Shown piece after piece: positions 44,928 through 52,922 of a stretch of DNA of 57,741 nucleotides. The position numbers and the translations under genes were made by a program. The notes beneath the pieces were generated by a model. That model was not told the DNA's origin and did no database searches. It saw nothing but the letters and a program-made list of their open reading frames with translations. Every line of letters begins with the position of its first letter. Position 1 is the first letter of the stretch. Origin of the DNA: Spirochaetae bacterium HGW-Spirochaetae-2 (lineage in GTDB: Bacteria; Spirochaetota; Spirochaetia; Sphaerochaetales; Sphaerochaetaceae); NCBI GenBank assembly GCA_002839355.1, contig PGXW01000034.1:1-57741 (forward strand). The letters are read 5' to 3'.

Positions 44928-45014
44928 AGAGTGGTCAAGAAAACGATGTTGGGTGATGGGGTGCCAGGTTTCCTATACCTGGCTCCCTCTTCAACTTAAT
45001 CCGGGAGGTTTCGC
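44919..45014. repeat. Right 96-bp inverted repeat of the ATPase/TOPRIM cassette
   Basis: The inverted partner of 42372-42467. It runs from CGCGCTTAAAGAGTGGTCAA to CCGGGAGGTTTCGC and overlaps the end of the HigA-like gene. Beyond it, 45030-45105 continues with sequence matching, in reverse, the tail of R3 near 57561-57610. Confidence 0.78.
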
Positions 45015-45119
45015 ATCCTTAGGTTGTAACCAAATTCCTTCGAGAGGTTTACCTTTGCAGGACATTTCTAAATAAGAATGAAGGTTCTACCTGACTCTCT
45101 CTTTGAGGATTGTCCATGA

Positions 45120-45245
45120 GGGGAAAAGGGAAGGCTGCGCCAGATGAGCCTCCCATCCCCACGCACCTGGTGGCTTATTGCCGTTTCTCTTCTTGCTCCC
45201 ATACTGTCCGCAAGGAAACGGCGGCCAATGCGGTGCTCCCCTTTC
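45120..45245. repeat. R2 structured repeat, copy B
   Basis: Same orientation as copy A. The first hairpin has GGGG/CCCC and AGGCT/AGCCT stems (45120-45160). The middle GGTGG/CCACC hairpin is deleted as a unit, while the GCCGTTTC/GAAACGGC hairpin and the GGTGCTCCCCTTTC end are kept. Confidence 0.8.
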
Positions 45246-45259
45246 GGAACCTATTCCAA

Positions 45260-45301
45260 TAATCAATTTTGCATATAAAACGTAAGTCGGTACGAGGTAG
45301 C
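45260..45301. repeat. R1 repeat, degenerate right half
   Basis: AATCAATTTTGCATATAAAA followed by a decayed arm TCGGTACGAGGTA. It ends a few bases from the stop codon of the LacI gene at 45306, as other copies do. Confidence 0.55.
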
Positions 45302-45305
45302 AAAA

Positions 45306-46391
45306 TTACTTCAAGCGCATTACTGAGTCCCGAATCACCAACTCGGGTCTGATAGAAAGCGCTACTCCGTAGGTTTCTTCTTGGTTCACCATTGCATCAA
45401 CCATAAGTTGACAAGCCTTTTGCCCAAGATTGTATGAGGGCATGTGGACAGTGGTAAGAGCGGGAGTAATCATGGACGACAGTGGAATGTCATCCAGTCC
45501 AATCACGGAAATATCTTCAGGAACACGGATATTCATTTTCTTTAGTTCGTTTATGATTCCACAGGCGATAAGATCGTTCACTGCTAGAATTGCGGTGTAT
45601 TTTTTCTTTCGGTCCAGCAGAATTCTAACCAGATCTTGTCCCACCTCGAATTCGTACAATCCATCTTCAAACTCATATTCATACGGTGCTATGATGATAT
45701 CCTCGTCGGTGAATTCGTGATGATACTCATCCATTGCCAGCCGACAGCCTTTTATAGTGCTGCTACGTGATTGTTTACTCAAGGGTGTGGTAATTATTGC
45801 GATATTTTCATGTCCCATAGAAATAAGATGTTTCATCGCTACCCGGCCTGATTCAATCATATCCGTTTTTGCCACAATAAATGTGTTTTGATCCTTAAAG
45901 TTTGATTCAAATACACATACTCTACCACCGTTTGAAATAAATTGGGTCAGTGATGTCGCAGAATCATCAACGGAGGCAATCATGAGTCCCATGATTCTTT
46001 TCTGCAAAAGTTGTTTGATCAGGTTGCGTTCCATAAGGGCATTTCGCTGTGAACTGAAGGTGGAAATCGTGTATCCCAAAGTGGCTGCTTTTTGTGATAT
46101 GCCATGGATCAGTTGGATATAGAAAGGATTCTGGTACGATGGGATGACTATGCCGATAGTTGGATTGAATTTCGTTTTCAACATTTTACCTAAAAGGTTT
46201 GGCGTGTATCCGACCGTCTCTACAGCGAGTTGTATCTTTTTTCTGGTCGCCATACTCACTGGATAGTTACCACCACTTAAAGCTCTGGATACGGTCGCAA
46301 CAGAGGTTCCCGCAACTCGTGCCACGTCTACAATCGTTGATTTTTCTCTCTTTACGTTTGATTCATTCTCTTCCACTGTCTCACTCTCCAT
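45306..46391 (-). CDS. LacI-family transcriptional regulator
   Basis: A 361-residue repressor. The helix-turn-helix is at about 18-40 (TIVDVARVAGTSVATVSRALSG) and the sugar-sensing domain follows (IGIVIPSYQNPFYIQLIHGIS; ILAVNDLIACGIINELKKMN; VIGLDDIPLSSMITPALTTV). It is divergent from the TRAP/NagBA operon starting at 46737; operator-like palindromes in the 345-bp gap make that operon its likely target. Confidence 0.95.
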   Translation of the reverse strand: MESETVEENESNVKREKSTIVDVARVAGTSVATVSRALSGGNYPVSMATRKKIQLAVETVGYTPNLLGKMLKTKFNPTIGIVIPSYQNPFYIQLIHGISQKAATLGYTISTFSSQRNALMERNLIKQLLQKRIMGLMIASVDDSATSLTQFISNGGRVCVFESNFKDQNTFIVAKTDMIESGRVAMKHLISMGHENIAIITTPLSKQSRSSTIKGCRLAMDEYHHEFTDEDIIIAPYEYEFEDGLYEFEVGQDLVRILLDRKKKYTAILAVNDLIACGIINELKKMNIRVPEDISVIGLDDIPLSSMITPALTTVHMPSYNLGQKACQLMVDAMVNQEETYGVALSIRPELVIRDSVMRLK

Positions 46392-46549
46392 ATATCGTAC
46401 GATAATATTCTAGAACAACATGTTTGGTATATCAATTCATTATAGAAAAAAATAGAAAGAAATATAGAAAATTAATAGAAAATATAATTTACGAACCTAA
46501 TCAATCTTGAATTTTCTTAAACCCAAATAAATTGATTATAACATTAAAA

Positions 46550-46563
46550 AAACATTAATGTTT
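46550..46563. promoter_or_regulatory. Palindrome AAACATTAATGTTT, candidate operator
   Basis: A perfect 14-bp palindrome within the AT-rich gap between the LacI gene and the TRAP operon. It may be an auxiliary site for the LacI regulator or another factor. Confidence 0.5.
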
Positions 46564-46623
46564 ATAAGTAAAGATTTAAATGGAATTAAAATTTCTATTG
46601 ATTATTAATAAGAAAAAAATAAC

Positions 46624-46650
46624 TTGACAGTAAACGTTTGCAATGATAAT
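46624..46650 (+). promoter_or_regulatory. Promoter with LacI-type operator for the TRAP/NagBA operon
   Basis: TTGACA (46624-46629) is a consensus -35, and GATAAT (46645-46650) is a plausible -10 with a short 15-base spacer. The spacer contains the LacI-type half-symmetric AAACGTTT (46632-46639), so repressor binding would block polymerase. The start of DctP lies about 85 bp downstream, with AAGGGAGG before it. Confidence 0.7.
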
Positions 46651-46736
46651 CCTAATACAGGGTGTGTTGAAACTAGCATACCCTCATCGCATCAATCTGA
46701 TCCGCGTATCGTGGAAAAGAAAAAGGGAGGTTTTTT

Positions 46737-47753
46737 ATGAAAAAACTGATGGCGATTTTTCTCGTGATTTTAGTGGCGACAAGTATTTTCGCCGCGGCTC
46801 AGGCAGAAAAAGCTTCTTCAGTCGGCAAAATAGTCGAATTGAAGTGGTACCAACCTGAACCTGATGGGCATCCATGGACTGATGTTGGGTACATGATTGC
46901 CGAGGAGATTGAAAAGAATTCAAATGGAACATTGAAAGTGACGATGTATCCAAGTGGAGTCTTGGGAACACAAGCTGAAGCCATCGATATGTTACGTACA
47001 GGTTCATTGGCCCTTCTGACTTCAGGTCCCAGTATCCTTGCATCGTTTTATGACCCCGTCCAGATAATGTCCCTTCCGTACGCATTCGATAATGCGGCTC
47101 AGGGGTATGCCTTTTTCGAATCACCAGCCGGCCAGAAGATATTTACTGATATTCAAGCAAAGAGTGGAGTGCGTACCCTTGATGTCTGGTATTTCGGAGA
47201 CCGTAATCTGACTATCAATAAAGTCAATGTGAGAACACCCGCTGATCTTACAGGGAAAGCCGTCCGTTGTATGGATACACCGGTTGCAAAAACTGTTGTC
47301 GGTTCACTCGGTGCCAGCCCTGTGCCTATCAATTTCAGTGAGTTGTACATGGCTCTTCAGACAGGTGTTGTTGTTGGTCAGGAGAACCCTGTCCCTACAA
47401 TCATTGCGCAGAAGTTTTACGAAGTTCAAGATACTTTGGTGTTGACCAGGCACTCGGTCCATTTGGGTACCGTCCATGCTTCAGAGATGATATGGAAGAG
47501 TCTCACAGACGATCAGCGTAGTGTGATTGCAACAGTGTTGGCAAAATATCGTCCAGTCATTGAAGAAAGAATCAACAAAAACACCAAGGAAGGACTCGAC
47601 TTCCTTCGAAGCAAAGGTATGACGATTCTTGAACCTGATTTGACTCCTTTCCGAGCGAACGCAAAGAAAATCATAGCCTCCACCTTCGGTAACGATAAAG
47701 AGTGGATGTCAGTGATTAACGGTCTTGAGACTTTTAAAGCTTCTTACAAGTAG
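46737..47753 (+). CDS. TRAP transporter substrate-binding protein (DctP family)
   Basis: A 338-residue binding protein with signal peptide MKKLMAIFLVILVATSIFAAA. LKVTMYPSGVLGTQAEAIDML and the ligand-arginine region GKAVRCMDTPVAKTVVGSLGASPVPI are family marks. The conserved Arg suggests an acidic substrate such as a sugar acid. First gene of a seven-gene operon ending with nagA. Confidence 0.93.
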   Translation: MKKLMAIFLVILVATSIFAAAQAEKASSVGKIVELKWYQPEPDGHPWTDVGYMIAEEIEKNSNGTLKVTMYPSGVLGTQAEAIDMLRTGSLALLTSGPSILASFYDPVQIMSLPYAFDNAAQGYAFFESPAGQKIFTDIQAKSGVRTLDVWYFGDRNLTINKVNVRTPADLTGKAVRCMDTPVAKTVVGSLGASPVPINFSELYMALQTGVVVGQENPVPTIIAQKFYEVQDTLVLTRHSVHLGTVHASEMIWKSLTDDQRSVIATVLAKYRPVIEERINKNTKEGLDFLRSKGMTILEPDLTPFRANAKKIIASTFGNDKEWMSVINGLETFKASYK

Positions 47754-47764
47754 ACAAGAAGACT

Positions 47765-47808
47765 CCGACAAGTGGCCGTCGCAATAAATGCCCGGTCACT
47801 TGTTTCGG
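47765..47808 (+). promoter_or_regulatory. Intercistronic hairpin between dctP and dctQ
   Basis: CCGACAAGTGGCCG (from 47765) pairs with CCGGTCACTTGTTTCGG (to 47808) with a mismatch and small bulge. Same position as in the other four transport operons. Confidence 0.68.
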
Positions 47809-47839
47809 ATTTAAACTCAAGATCATCAAGGAGTCTTTT

Positions 47840-48349
47840 GTGAAGAAACTATTGGCGATTCTCAACTCTTTCGAAGATTACGTAGCCCCCGCGTTTTTCG
47901 CTATCATGTGTGTTGCCGTGGCTGCTCAGATTTTCTTCAGGATGGTGTTGAAGAGACCGCTTCTCTATACTGAAGAAATCGCAAGATTCTCATATGTTTG
48001 GTGCGTATATATTTGTATAGCAATGGGAGAAAAATACCAGGATCATTTCGCAGTCGATGTCTTCGTAAAATTTCTCAAAGGAAGACCCAATTTGTTGCTA
48101 CATGTAATAGAAAAGGCTCTCGGTAGCTACATGTTCGCCGTCATGTTTTTCTGGTCAGTAAAATTCTTCTCGTTTCAAAAGATTTTACAATCCCCTGCCT
48201 TCGGAATTTCCATGAGTGTCGTCGCCGCCTCAATGTGTGTTGGTTTTTTTCTGGCTTTCATCCGACGAGGGTTCCATCTTGTTGTGGCTGTCAAACTTCT
48301 CTTTAAGAAAACAGTGTCCGAACAATCTGTCGACACGGTAAAGGAGTGA
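47840..48349 (+). CDS. TRAP transporter small permease (DctQ family)
   Basis: A 169-residue, four-helix membrane protein with the conserved RPLLYTEEIARFSYVWCVYICIAMGEKYQDHFAVD segment. The GTG start follows AAGGAG by 7 bases. It joins DctM in the membrane complex. The C-terminal tail is charged and short. Confidence 0.92.
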   Translation: MKKLLAILNSFEDYVAPAFFAIMCVAVAAQIFFRMVLKRPLLYTEEIARFSYVWCVYICIAMGEKYQDHFAVDVFVKFLKGRPNLLLHVIEKALGSYMFAVMFFWSVKFFSFQKILQSPAFGISMSVVAASMCVGFFLAFIRRGFHLVVAVKLLFKKTVSEQSVDTVKE

Positions 48350-48355
48350 GCGTAT

Positions 48356-49642
48356 ATGGAACCTGTGACTCTGTTCTTCCTGGCATTTGTTGTTCTTTTG
48401 GTTATACGCACCCCTTTGTACCTATGTCTGCTCGGTTCATCCTTGGTGTATTTCAATTTCAACACCGACCTTTCACTAATGACAGGTATGAGCAAAATGA
48501 TGAACGCGCCCAACTCTTTCACTTTGTTGGCTGTACCCTTTTTCATCCTTGCTGCCCAGATTATGAACAACGGGGGTGTGACCGATAGGATTTTCGGATT
48601 CTCGAAACAACTTTTCGGTCATTTTAGGGGAGGGTTAGCCTATGTAAACGTCTTTTCCAGCCTCATTTTCAGTGGTATTAGTGGATCGGCCCTCGCCGAC
48701 GTCGGAGGCTTGGGAGTCATCGAGATGAAGGCAATGCGTGATGAGAATTACGATGACGATATAATCCTTGGTGTAACTGGAGCCAGCAGTACTGTCGGTC
48801 CGATCATACCACCGAGCATTCCCTTCGTCATTTACGCCTCTATGGCGGGAGTTTCTGTCGGAGGCATGTTCTTGGCGGGCATAGGTCCTGGGATTCTTCT
48901 AAGTATTGTACTGTGCATTTATATTTATTTCATTGTGAAAAAACGGAATTATCCCAAGCATAAGAGAGCTACCCTCAAAGAGATAGTTACCTCATTCTGG
49001 GGAGCCTTACCCGCGTTGTTGTTTCCTGTGATTATGCTCGGCGGAATCTGGGGAGGAATGTTCACCCCGACCGAGGCTGCCCTTATCTCAATCACGTATG
49101 GACTCATCGTATCCTGCCTGGTGTACCGAGACATGAAGATCTCGAGCTTACCGAAGTTACTACTCATCTCGGTACGGCAAGTCGGTCCATCCATTGCGGT
49201 CGTTGTTACTGCGTCCTTGTTCGCATGGATTTTGACCTATGAGAAAGTAGACAAGGTTATTGTGCAGTTCATCCTCTCATTCACCTCGAACAGGATCATC
49301 ATTCTCATGATAATTAATATTTTCCTTCTTTTTCTCGGTATGTTCGTCGAAGTCGTGGCGGCAATCATGATAACATTGCCGATTCTCACCCCGCTTATGT
49401 TGATTGCGGGTATCCACCCCATCCACATGGGAATCATCCTCACCTTGAATATGATGATAGGATTGTTGACACCTCCCGTAGGATTTTCACTCTATATGCT
49501 CTCATCGACGTCTGGGCACCCCTTGAACAAAGTCGTCAGAATGGTAATGCCTTGGTGGATACCACTGTTTTTCTCATTGTTACTTGTCACTTATGTAGAG
49601 CCGGTCACCATGTGGCTGCCGAGATTGTTGGGATTCGCATGA
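48356..49642 (+). CDS. TRAP transporter large permease (DctM family)
   Basis: A 428-residue polytopic permease. FSGISGSALADVGGLGVIEM, GPIIPPSIPFVIYASMAG and IGLLTPPVGFSLYMLSS are the conserved transport loops. It starts six bases after the DctQ stop. Paralogue of the DctM at 28257. Confidence 0.94.
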   Translation: MEPVTLFFLAFVVLLVIRTPLYLCLLGSSLVYFNFNTDLSLMTGMSKMMNAPNSFTLLAVPFFILAAQIMNNGGVTDRIFGFSKQLFGHFRGGLAYVNVFSSLIFSGISGSALADVGGLGVIEMKAMRDENYDDDIILGVTGASSTVGPIIPPSIPFVIYASMAGVSVGGMFLAGIGPGILLSIVLCIYIYFIVKKRNYPKHKRATLKEIVTSFWGALPALLFPVIMLGGIWGGMFTPTEAALISITYGLIVSCLVYRDMKISSLPKLLLISVRQVGPSIAVVVTASLFAWILTYEKVDKVIVQFILSFTSNRIIILMIINIFLLFLGMFVEVVAAIMITLPILTPLMLIAGIHPIHMGIILTLNMMIGLLTPPVGFSLYMLSSTSGHPLNKVVRMVMPWWIPLFFSLLLVTYVEPVTMWLPRLLGFA

Positions 49643-49691
49643 GGTCTTAAATTATTAATTAATTTGTTGGAAAAGTACAAAAGGAGAGAAT

Positions 49692-50771
49692 ATGAAAATG
49701 AAAGTTGGTGTAGTTGGTGCCGGTTTATACGGCAGTGTCTTGATCAATGCCTATTATGGTGCCCACAGACGGTCAGAGATCGATTTCGTTGCAGTCGCTG
49801 ATGTGAAACAGGATGCTTTGGATAAAGTCGCTAAAACTTACGGAATACGGGGATATCTGGACTATAATGAAATGTTCGATAAGGAACAACTCGATGCAGT
49901 CGCAATTGTCACCCCAGATTTTCTGCACGAGGCTTGTGTTCTCGATGCGGCTAATAAGGGCATACATATTCTCGTTCAGAAACCACTATCAACCGATATT
50001 GAAGCCGCCAAGAGGATGATCGCTTGTGCAAAAGCCAACAAAGTGATGCTTTACGTTGATTTTCACAAACGTTTCGATCCGGGACACATGCAGTTGAGAA
50101 GGGCGATAAAAGAAGGGAAACTGGGACAAATCGAATATGGCTATGTTTGTATGGAAGACAAGATTCTTGTACCAACCGAGTGGTTCAAGACCTGGGCGCA
50201 TAATAGTTCTCCCGCTTGGTTCCTTGGAATCCATTTCTTCGACCTCATCTACTGGTTGCTAGGAGAAAAACCCCACAAGGTTTACGCAACTGGACATAAG
50301 AAGAAGCTGGTCTCCTTGGGAATAGATAGCTACGACTCTATCCAAGCAAAATTTGAGTTCCCTAGTGGCGCAACCATTTCTGTCGATTCTTCATGGATAA
50401 TTCCCAATAGTTTCTGTTCAGTCGTCAATCAACAGATTCGAATCGTTGGAACCGACGGTATGCAGGAGGTCGATAGTCAGGATAGAGGAGTGGTGGCCGC
50501 CTACGAGAGCAGTGGTTCTAGCTTGGTGATAAATCCCTATGGACAGCTGCAGGTGGACGATCCCGTTGCTGGTTCGATACCAGTTGGATATACAGTTGAA
50601 TCGATGCTCTACTTCCTCCGCCTAGTCAATAAAATGATAACTGACGGTATTGGTTTGAAGGACCTGAAAGCTGAATATCCAACCGGAGACGAAGCTTTGG
50701 TGTCTACAATAATGTGTCAGAAAGCTCACGAAAGTGTGGAATATGGAAGAATTATGGATCTTTCCTACTGA
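49692..50771 (+). CDS. Gfo/Idh/MocA-family oxidoreductase
   Basis: A 359-residue NAD(P)-dependent dehydrogenase. The nucleotide motif is VGVVGAGLYGSV at 4-15, and the catalytic Lys lies in HILVQKPLSTDIEAA near 95-100 (QKP replaces the usual EKP). DFHKRFDPGH and WFLGIHFFDLIYWLLGEKP fit the substrate domain with its His. AAAAGGAGAG precedes the ATG. In this operon it probably oxidises a hydroxyl of the imported amino-sugar derivative. Confidence 0.92.
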   Translation: MKMKVGVVGAGLYGSVLINAYYGAHRRSEIDFVAVADVKQDALDKVAKTYGIRGYLDYNEMFDKEQLDAVAIVTPDFLHEACVLDAANKGIHILVQKPLSTDIEAAKRMIACAKANKVMLYVDFHKRFDPGHMQLRRAIKEGKLGQIEYGYVCMEDKILVPTEWFKTWAHNSSPAWFLGIHFFDLIYWLLGEKPHKVYATGHKKKLVSLGIDSYDSIQAKFEFPSGATISVDSSWIIPNSFCSVVNQQIRIVGTDGMQEVDSQDRGVVAAYESSGSSLVINPYGQLQVDDPVAGSIPVGYTVESMLYFLRLVNKMITDGIGLKDLKAEYPTGDEALVSTIMCQKAHESVEYGRIMDLSY

Positions 50772-50862
50772 TTATCAGTTTGATAATGTGATGCCCCAAC
50801 AACTGTAGAGGGGGAGAGTATAATCCCCTTCGATTGTAATTTGTGTAGTAAAAGGATGAGTC

Positions 50863-52134
50863 ATGGGAGAGAGTCTGTACGAAGCGATAGGACAAGTGAA
50901 AATTCCTCGGATGGTAAGAATTCGTCAGCATTTCGAGGATAATCGGATTGAAGATCCAGTTTCGGTTGTAGAAGAGCAAATGGAACGGTCGGAAATTTTG
51001 GAAACAATCAAGCCAGGGATGCGAATCGCCATTACCGCTAGCAGCCGTCCTATACACAATCTCGATATCATACTCAGAACGATTGTCCGTATTCTGCGAC
51101 GTCATGGTGCCGAACCCTTTGTAATTCCAGCCATGGGAAGCCATGGTGGTGGAACTGCGGAGGGGCAGAAGCACATCCTAAATTCATATGGTATAACGGA
51201 GGAACGTGTTGGCTGTCCAATTCTTTCTTCTATGGAGACTGTTTCTGTCGGAACTTCGCCGGAGGGTCACCCTGTTCATATCGATGCATTGGCGAATGCT
51301 GCACAGGGAATTATTGTTGTCGGCAAGATTAGGCCTCATTCGGGGTTTTCAGGTCCCTATGAGAGCGGACTAATGAAAATGATGACTATCGGATTGGGCA
51401 AGCAACATGGCGCAGCAGTCTGCCATAACGCGGGAGCTAAATATCTCGCCAAATACATTCCCATGTTTGCGAATGTCATTTTAGAGAATTGTAATATCCT
51501 CTTTGGAGTTGGTATCATTGAGAATGCCTATCATAAAACATATCTAATTGAATGCATCCCAGCCAAAGACATACCCTCTCGAGAGCCTGCTTTATTGCAA
51601 AAGGCTTATACTTTATTACCCAGACTTATGTTCAAGGATGTAGCTGTTCTGGTTCTCGATGAGATAGGCAAGAATATCAGCGGTGACGGGATGGATCCCT
51701 ATATAACGACACGTTTCGGCACTCCTTATGTAACCACCGAGGAAAGTATTCAAAAGGTGGCCATTCTTGATATATCGGCTGAGAGCCATGGAGGTATGCT
51801 CGGTGCCGGTTGGGCTGATGTCTGTACGAGGCGAATGTTCGACAAGTGTGCATTGGAAGAGAGTTATGTGAACGCAATCACTGCGACGATTTTTGACGGA
51901 GTGCGAATTCCCATGATTCTTAAAAACGACTATTACGCCATAGCTGCTTGCATTCGTGGGAGTGTGGATATCGATAGGGAGAATATCCGTCTGGTTCGGA
52001 TGCACAACACTCTCGAAGCCTACGATATCGAAATATCGGAAAGCATGATTGAAGATGCATGCAGGAATCCTGACATAGAGATTCTTGGAGACCTTGAAGA
52101 ATTGGAGTTCGATGAAAACGGGAATTTGTGGTAA
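50863..52134 (+). CDS. LarA-like (DUF2088) racemase/epimerase homologue
   Basis: A 423-residue protein resembling the nickel-dependent lactate racemase LarA family. ITASSRPIHN matches the substrate Arg region, AMGSHGGGTAEGQ the catalytic His loop, and GKIRPHSGFSGPYESGLMKMM the His/Lys region that carries or faces the nickel-pincer cofactor in LarA, as remembered. LarA homologues epimerise alpha-hydroxy acids, including sugar acids. No larB/C/E cofactor genes are nearby. Its neighbours suggest epimerisation of an acidic amino-sugar intermediate, a guess. Confidence 0.78.
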   Translation: MGESLYEAIGQVKIPRMVRIRQHFEDNRIEDPVSVVEEQMERSEILETIKPGMRIAITASSRPIHNLDIILRTIVRILRRHGAEPFVIPAMGSHGGGTAEGQKHILNSYGITEERVGCPILSSMETVSVGTSPEGHPVHIDALANAAQGIIVVGKIRPHSGFSGPYESGLMKMMTIGLGKQHGAAVCHNAGAKYLAKYIPMFANVILENCNILFGVGIIENAYHKTYLIECIPAKDIPSREPALLQKAYTLLPRLMFKDVAVLVLDEIGKNISGDGMDPYITTRFGTPYVTTEESIQKVAILDISAESHGGMLGAGWADVCTRRMFDKCALEESYVNAITATIFDGVRIPMILKNDYYAIAACIRGSVDIDRENIRLVRMHNTLEAYDIEISESMIEDACRNPDIEILGDLEELEFDENGNLW

Positions 52135-52164
52135 TCAAAATTTTAATATAAAGATAGGTTTAAC

Positions 52165-52896
52165 ATGGAAGTTATTACGAAAGAGAATGAAGTTGAAATG
52201 GGGAAATTTGCTGCTACAGTTGGTGCCGAGGCCATCAGGTCTGCAATTTTGAAAAATGGTGAGGCTCGGATTATCCTTGCGACCGGAGCTTCTCAATTCG
52301 AGATGCTGCGTCATCTGGTCACGATGGATGTTGCATGGGAGAAAGTTTCAATGTTCCATTTGGATGAATATTGTAATCTCGCGATGACGCACGCAGCCAG
52401 TTTTCGGAAATATCTGAAAGAACGATTTGTCGACATAGTCCATCCAAAAGAAGTTCACTATGTCGATGGAGAGATTGATATCGAGAAGCACATCGAGCAA
52501 CTTACCCGCTCAATGAGAATAAAACCAATCGATGTCGCATTCATTGGAATTGGTGAGAACAGCCATATCGCTTTCAATGATCCCCCGGCCGATTTTCTTA
52601 TCGATGATGCTTATATTGTGGTGGATCTGGATGAAGATTGTAAACAGCAGCAAGTTTCGGAAGGATGGTTCCACTCGTTGGCGGAGGTTCCTGAGAAAGC
52701 CATTTCGATGACAGTCCATCAGATTCTTCAAGCAAATAAGATTATCTGTTCTGTTCCTGGCATCCGCAAGGCAAAAGCAATGAAAAATACTCTGGAGAGT
52801 GATGAAATTACTCCAATGGTTCCGGCGACGATCCTTCGAAGTCATCCTGACTGTGTCATCGTGTTGGATAGGGATGCCGCTTCGTTACTTGCATAA
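52165..52896 (+). CDS. NagB-like glucosamine-6-phosphate deaminase, variant active site
   Basis: A 243-residue sugar-phosphate isomerase-fold protein. MFHLDEYCNL gives Asp67 (equivalent of E. coli Asp72) and FIGIGENSHIAFNDPP gives His134. At the position of E. coli Asp141 there is Asn132, and Glu148 is replaced by Asp139. Similar GENGH...NDPP proteins exist as a NagB-like subfamily, so it may still act on glucosamine-6-phosphate or on a related amino-sugar phosphate. It precedes nagA by 26 bp. Confidence 0.82.
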   Translation: MEVITKENEVEMGKFAATVGAEAIRSAILKNGEARIILATGASQFEMLRHLVTMDVAWEKVSMFHLDEYCNLAMTHAASFRKYLKERFVDIVHPKEVHYVDGEIDIEKHIEQLTRSMRIKPIDVAFIGIGENSHIAFNDPPADFLIDDAYIVVDLDEDCKQQQVSEGWFHSLAEVPEKAISMTVHQILQANKIICSVPGIRKAKAMKNTLESDEITPMVPATILRSHPDCVIVLDRDAASLLA

Positions 52897-52922
52897 TACT
52901 GTTACCCGTCTGGAGGTTGGAT

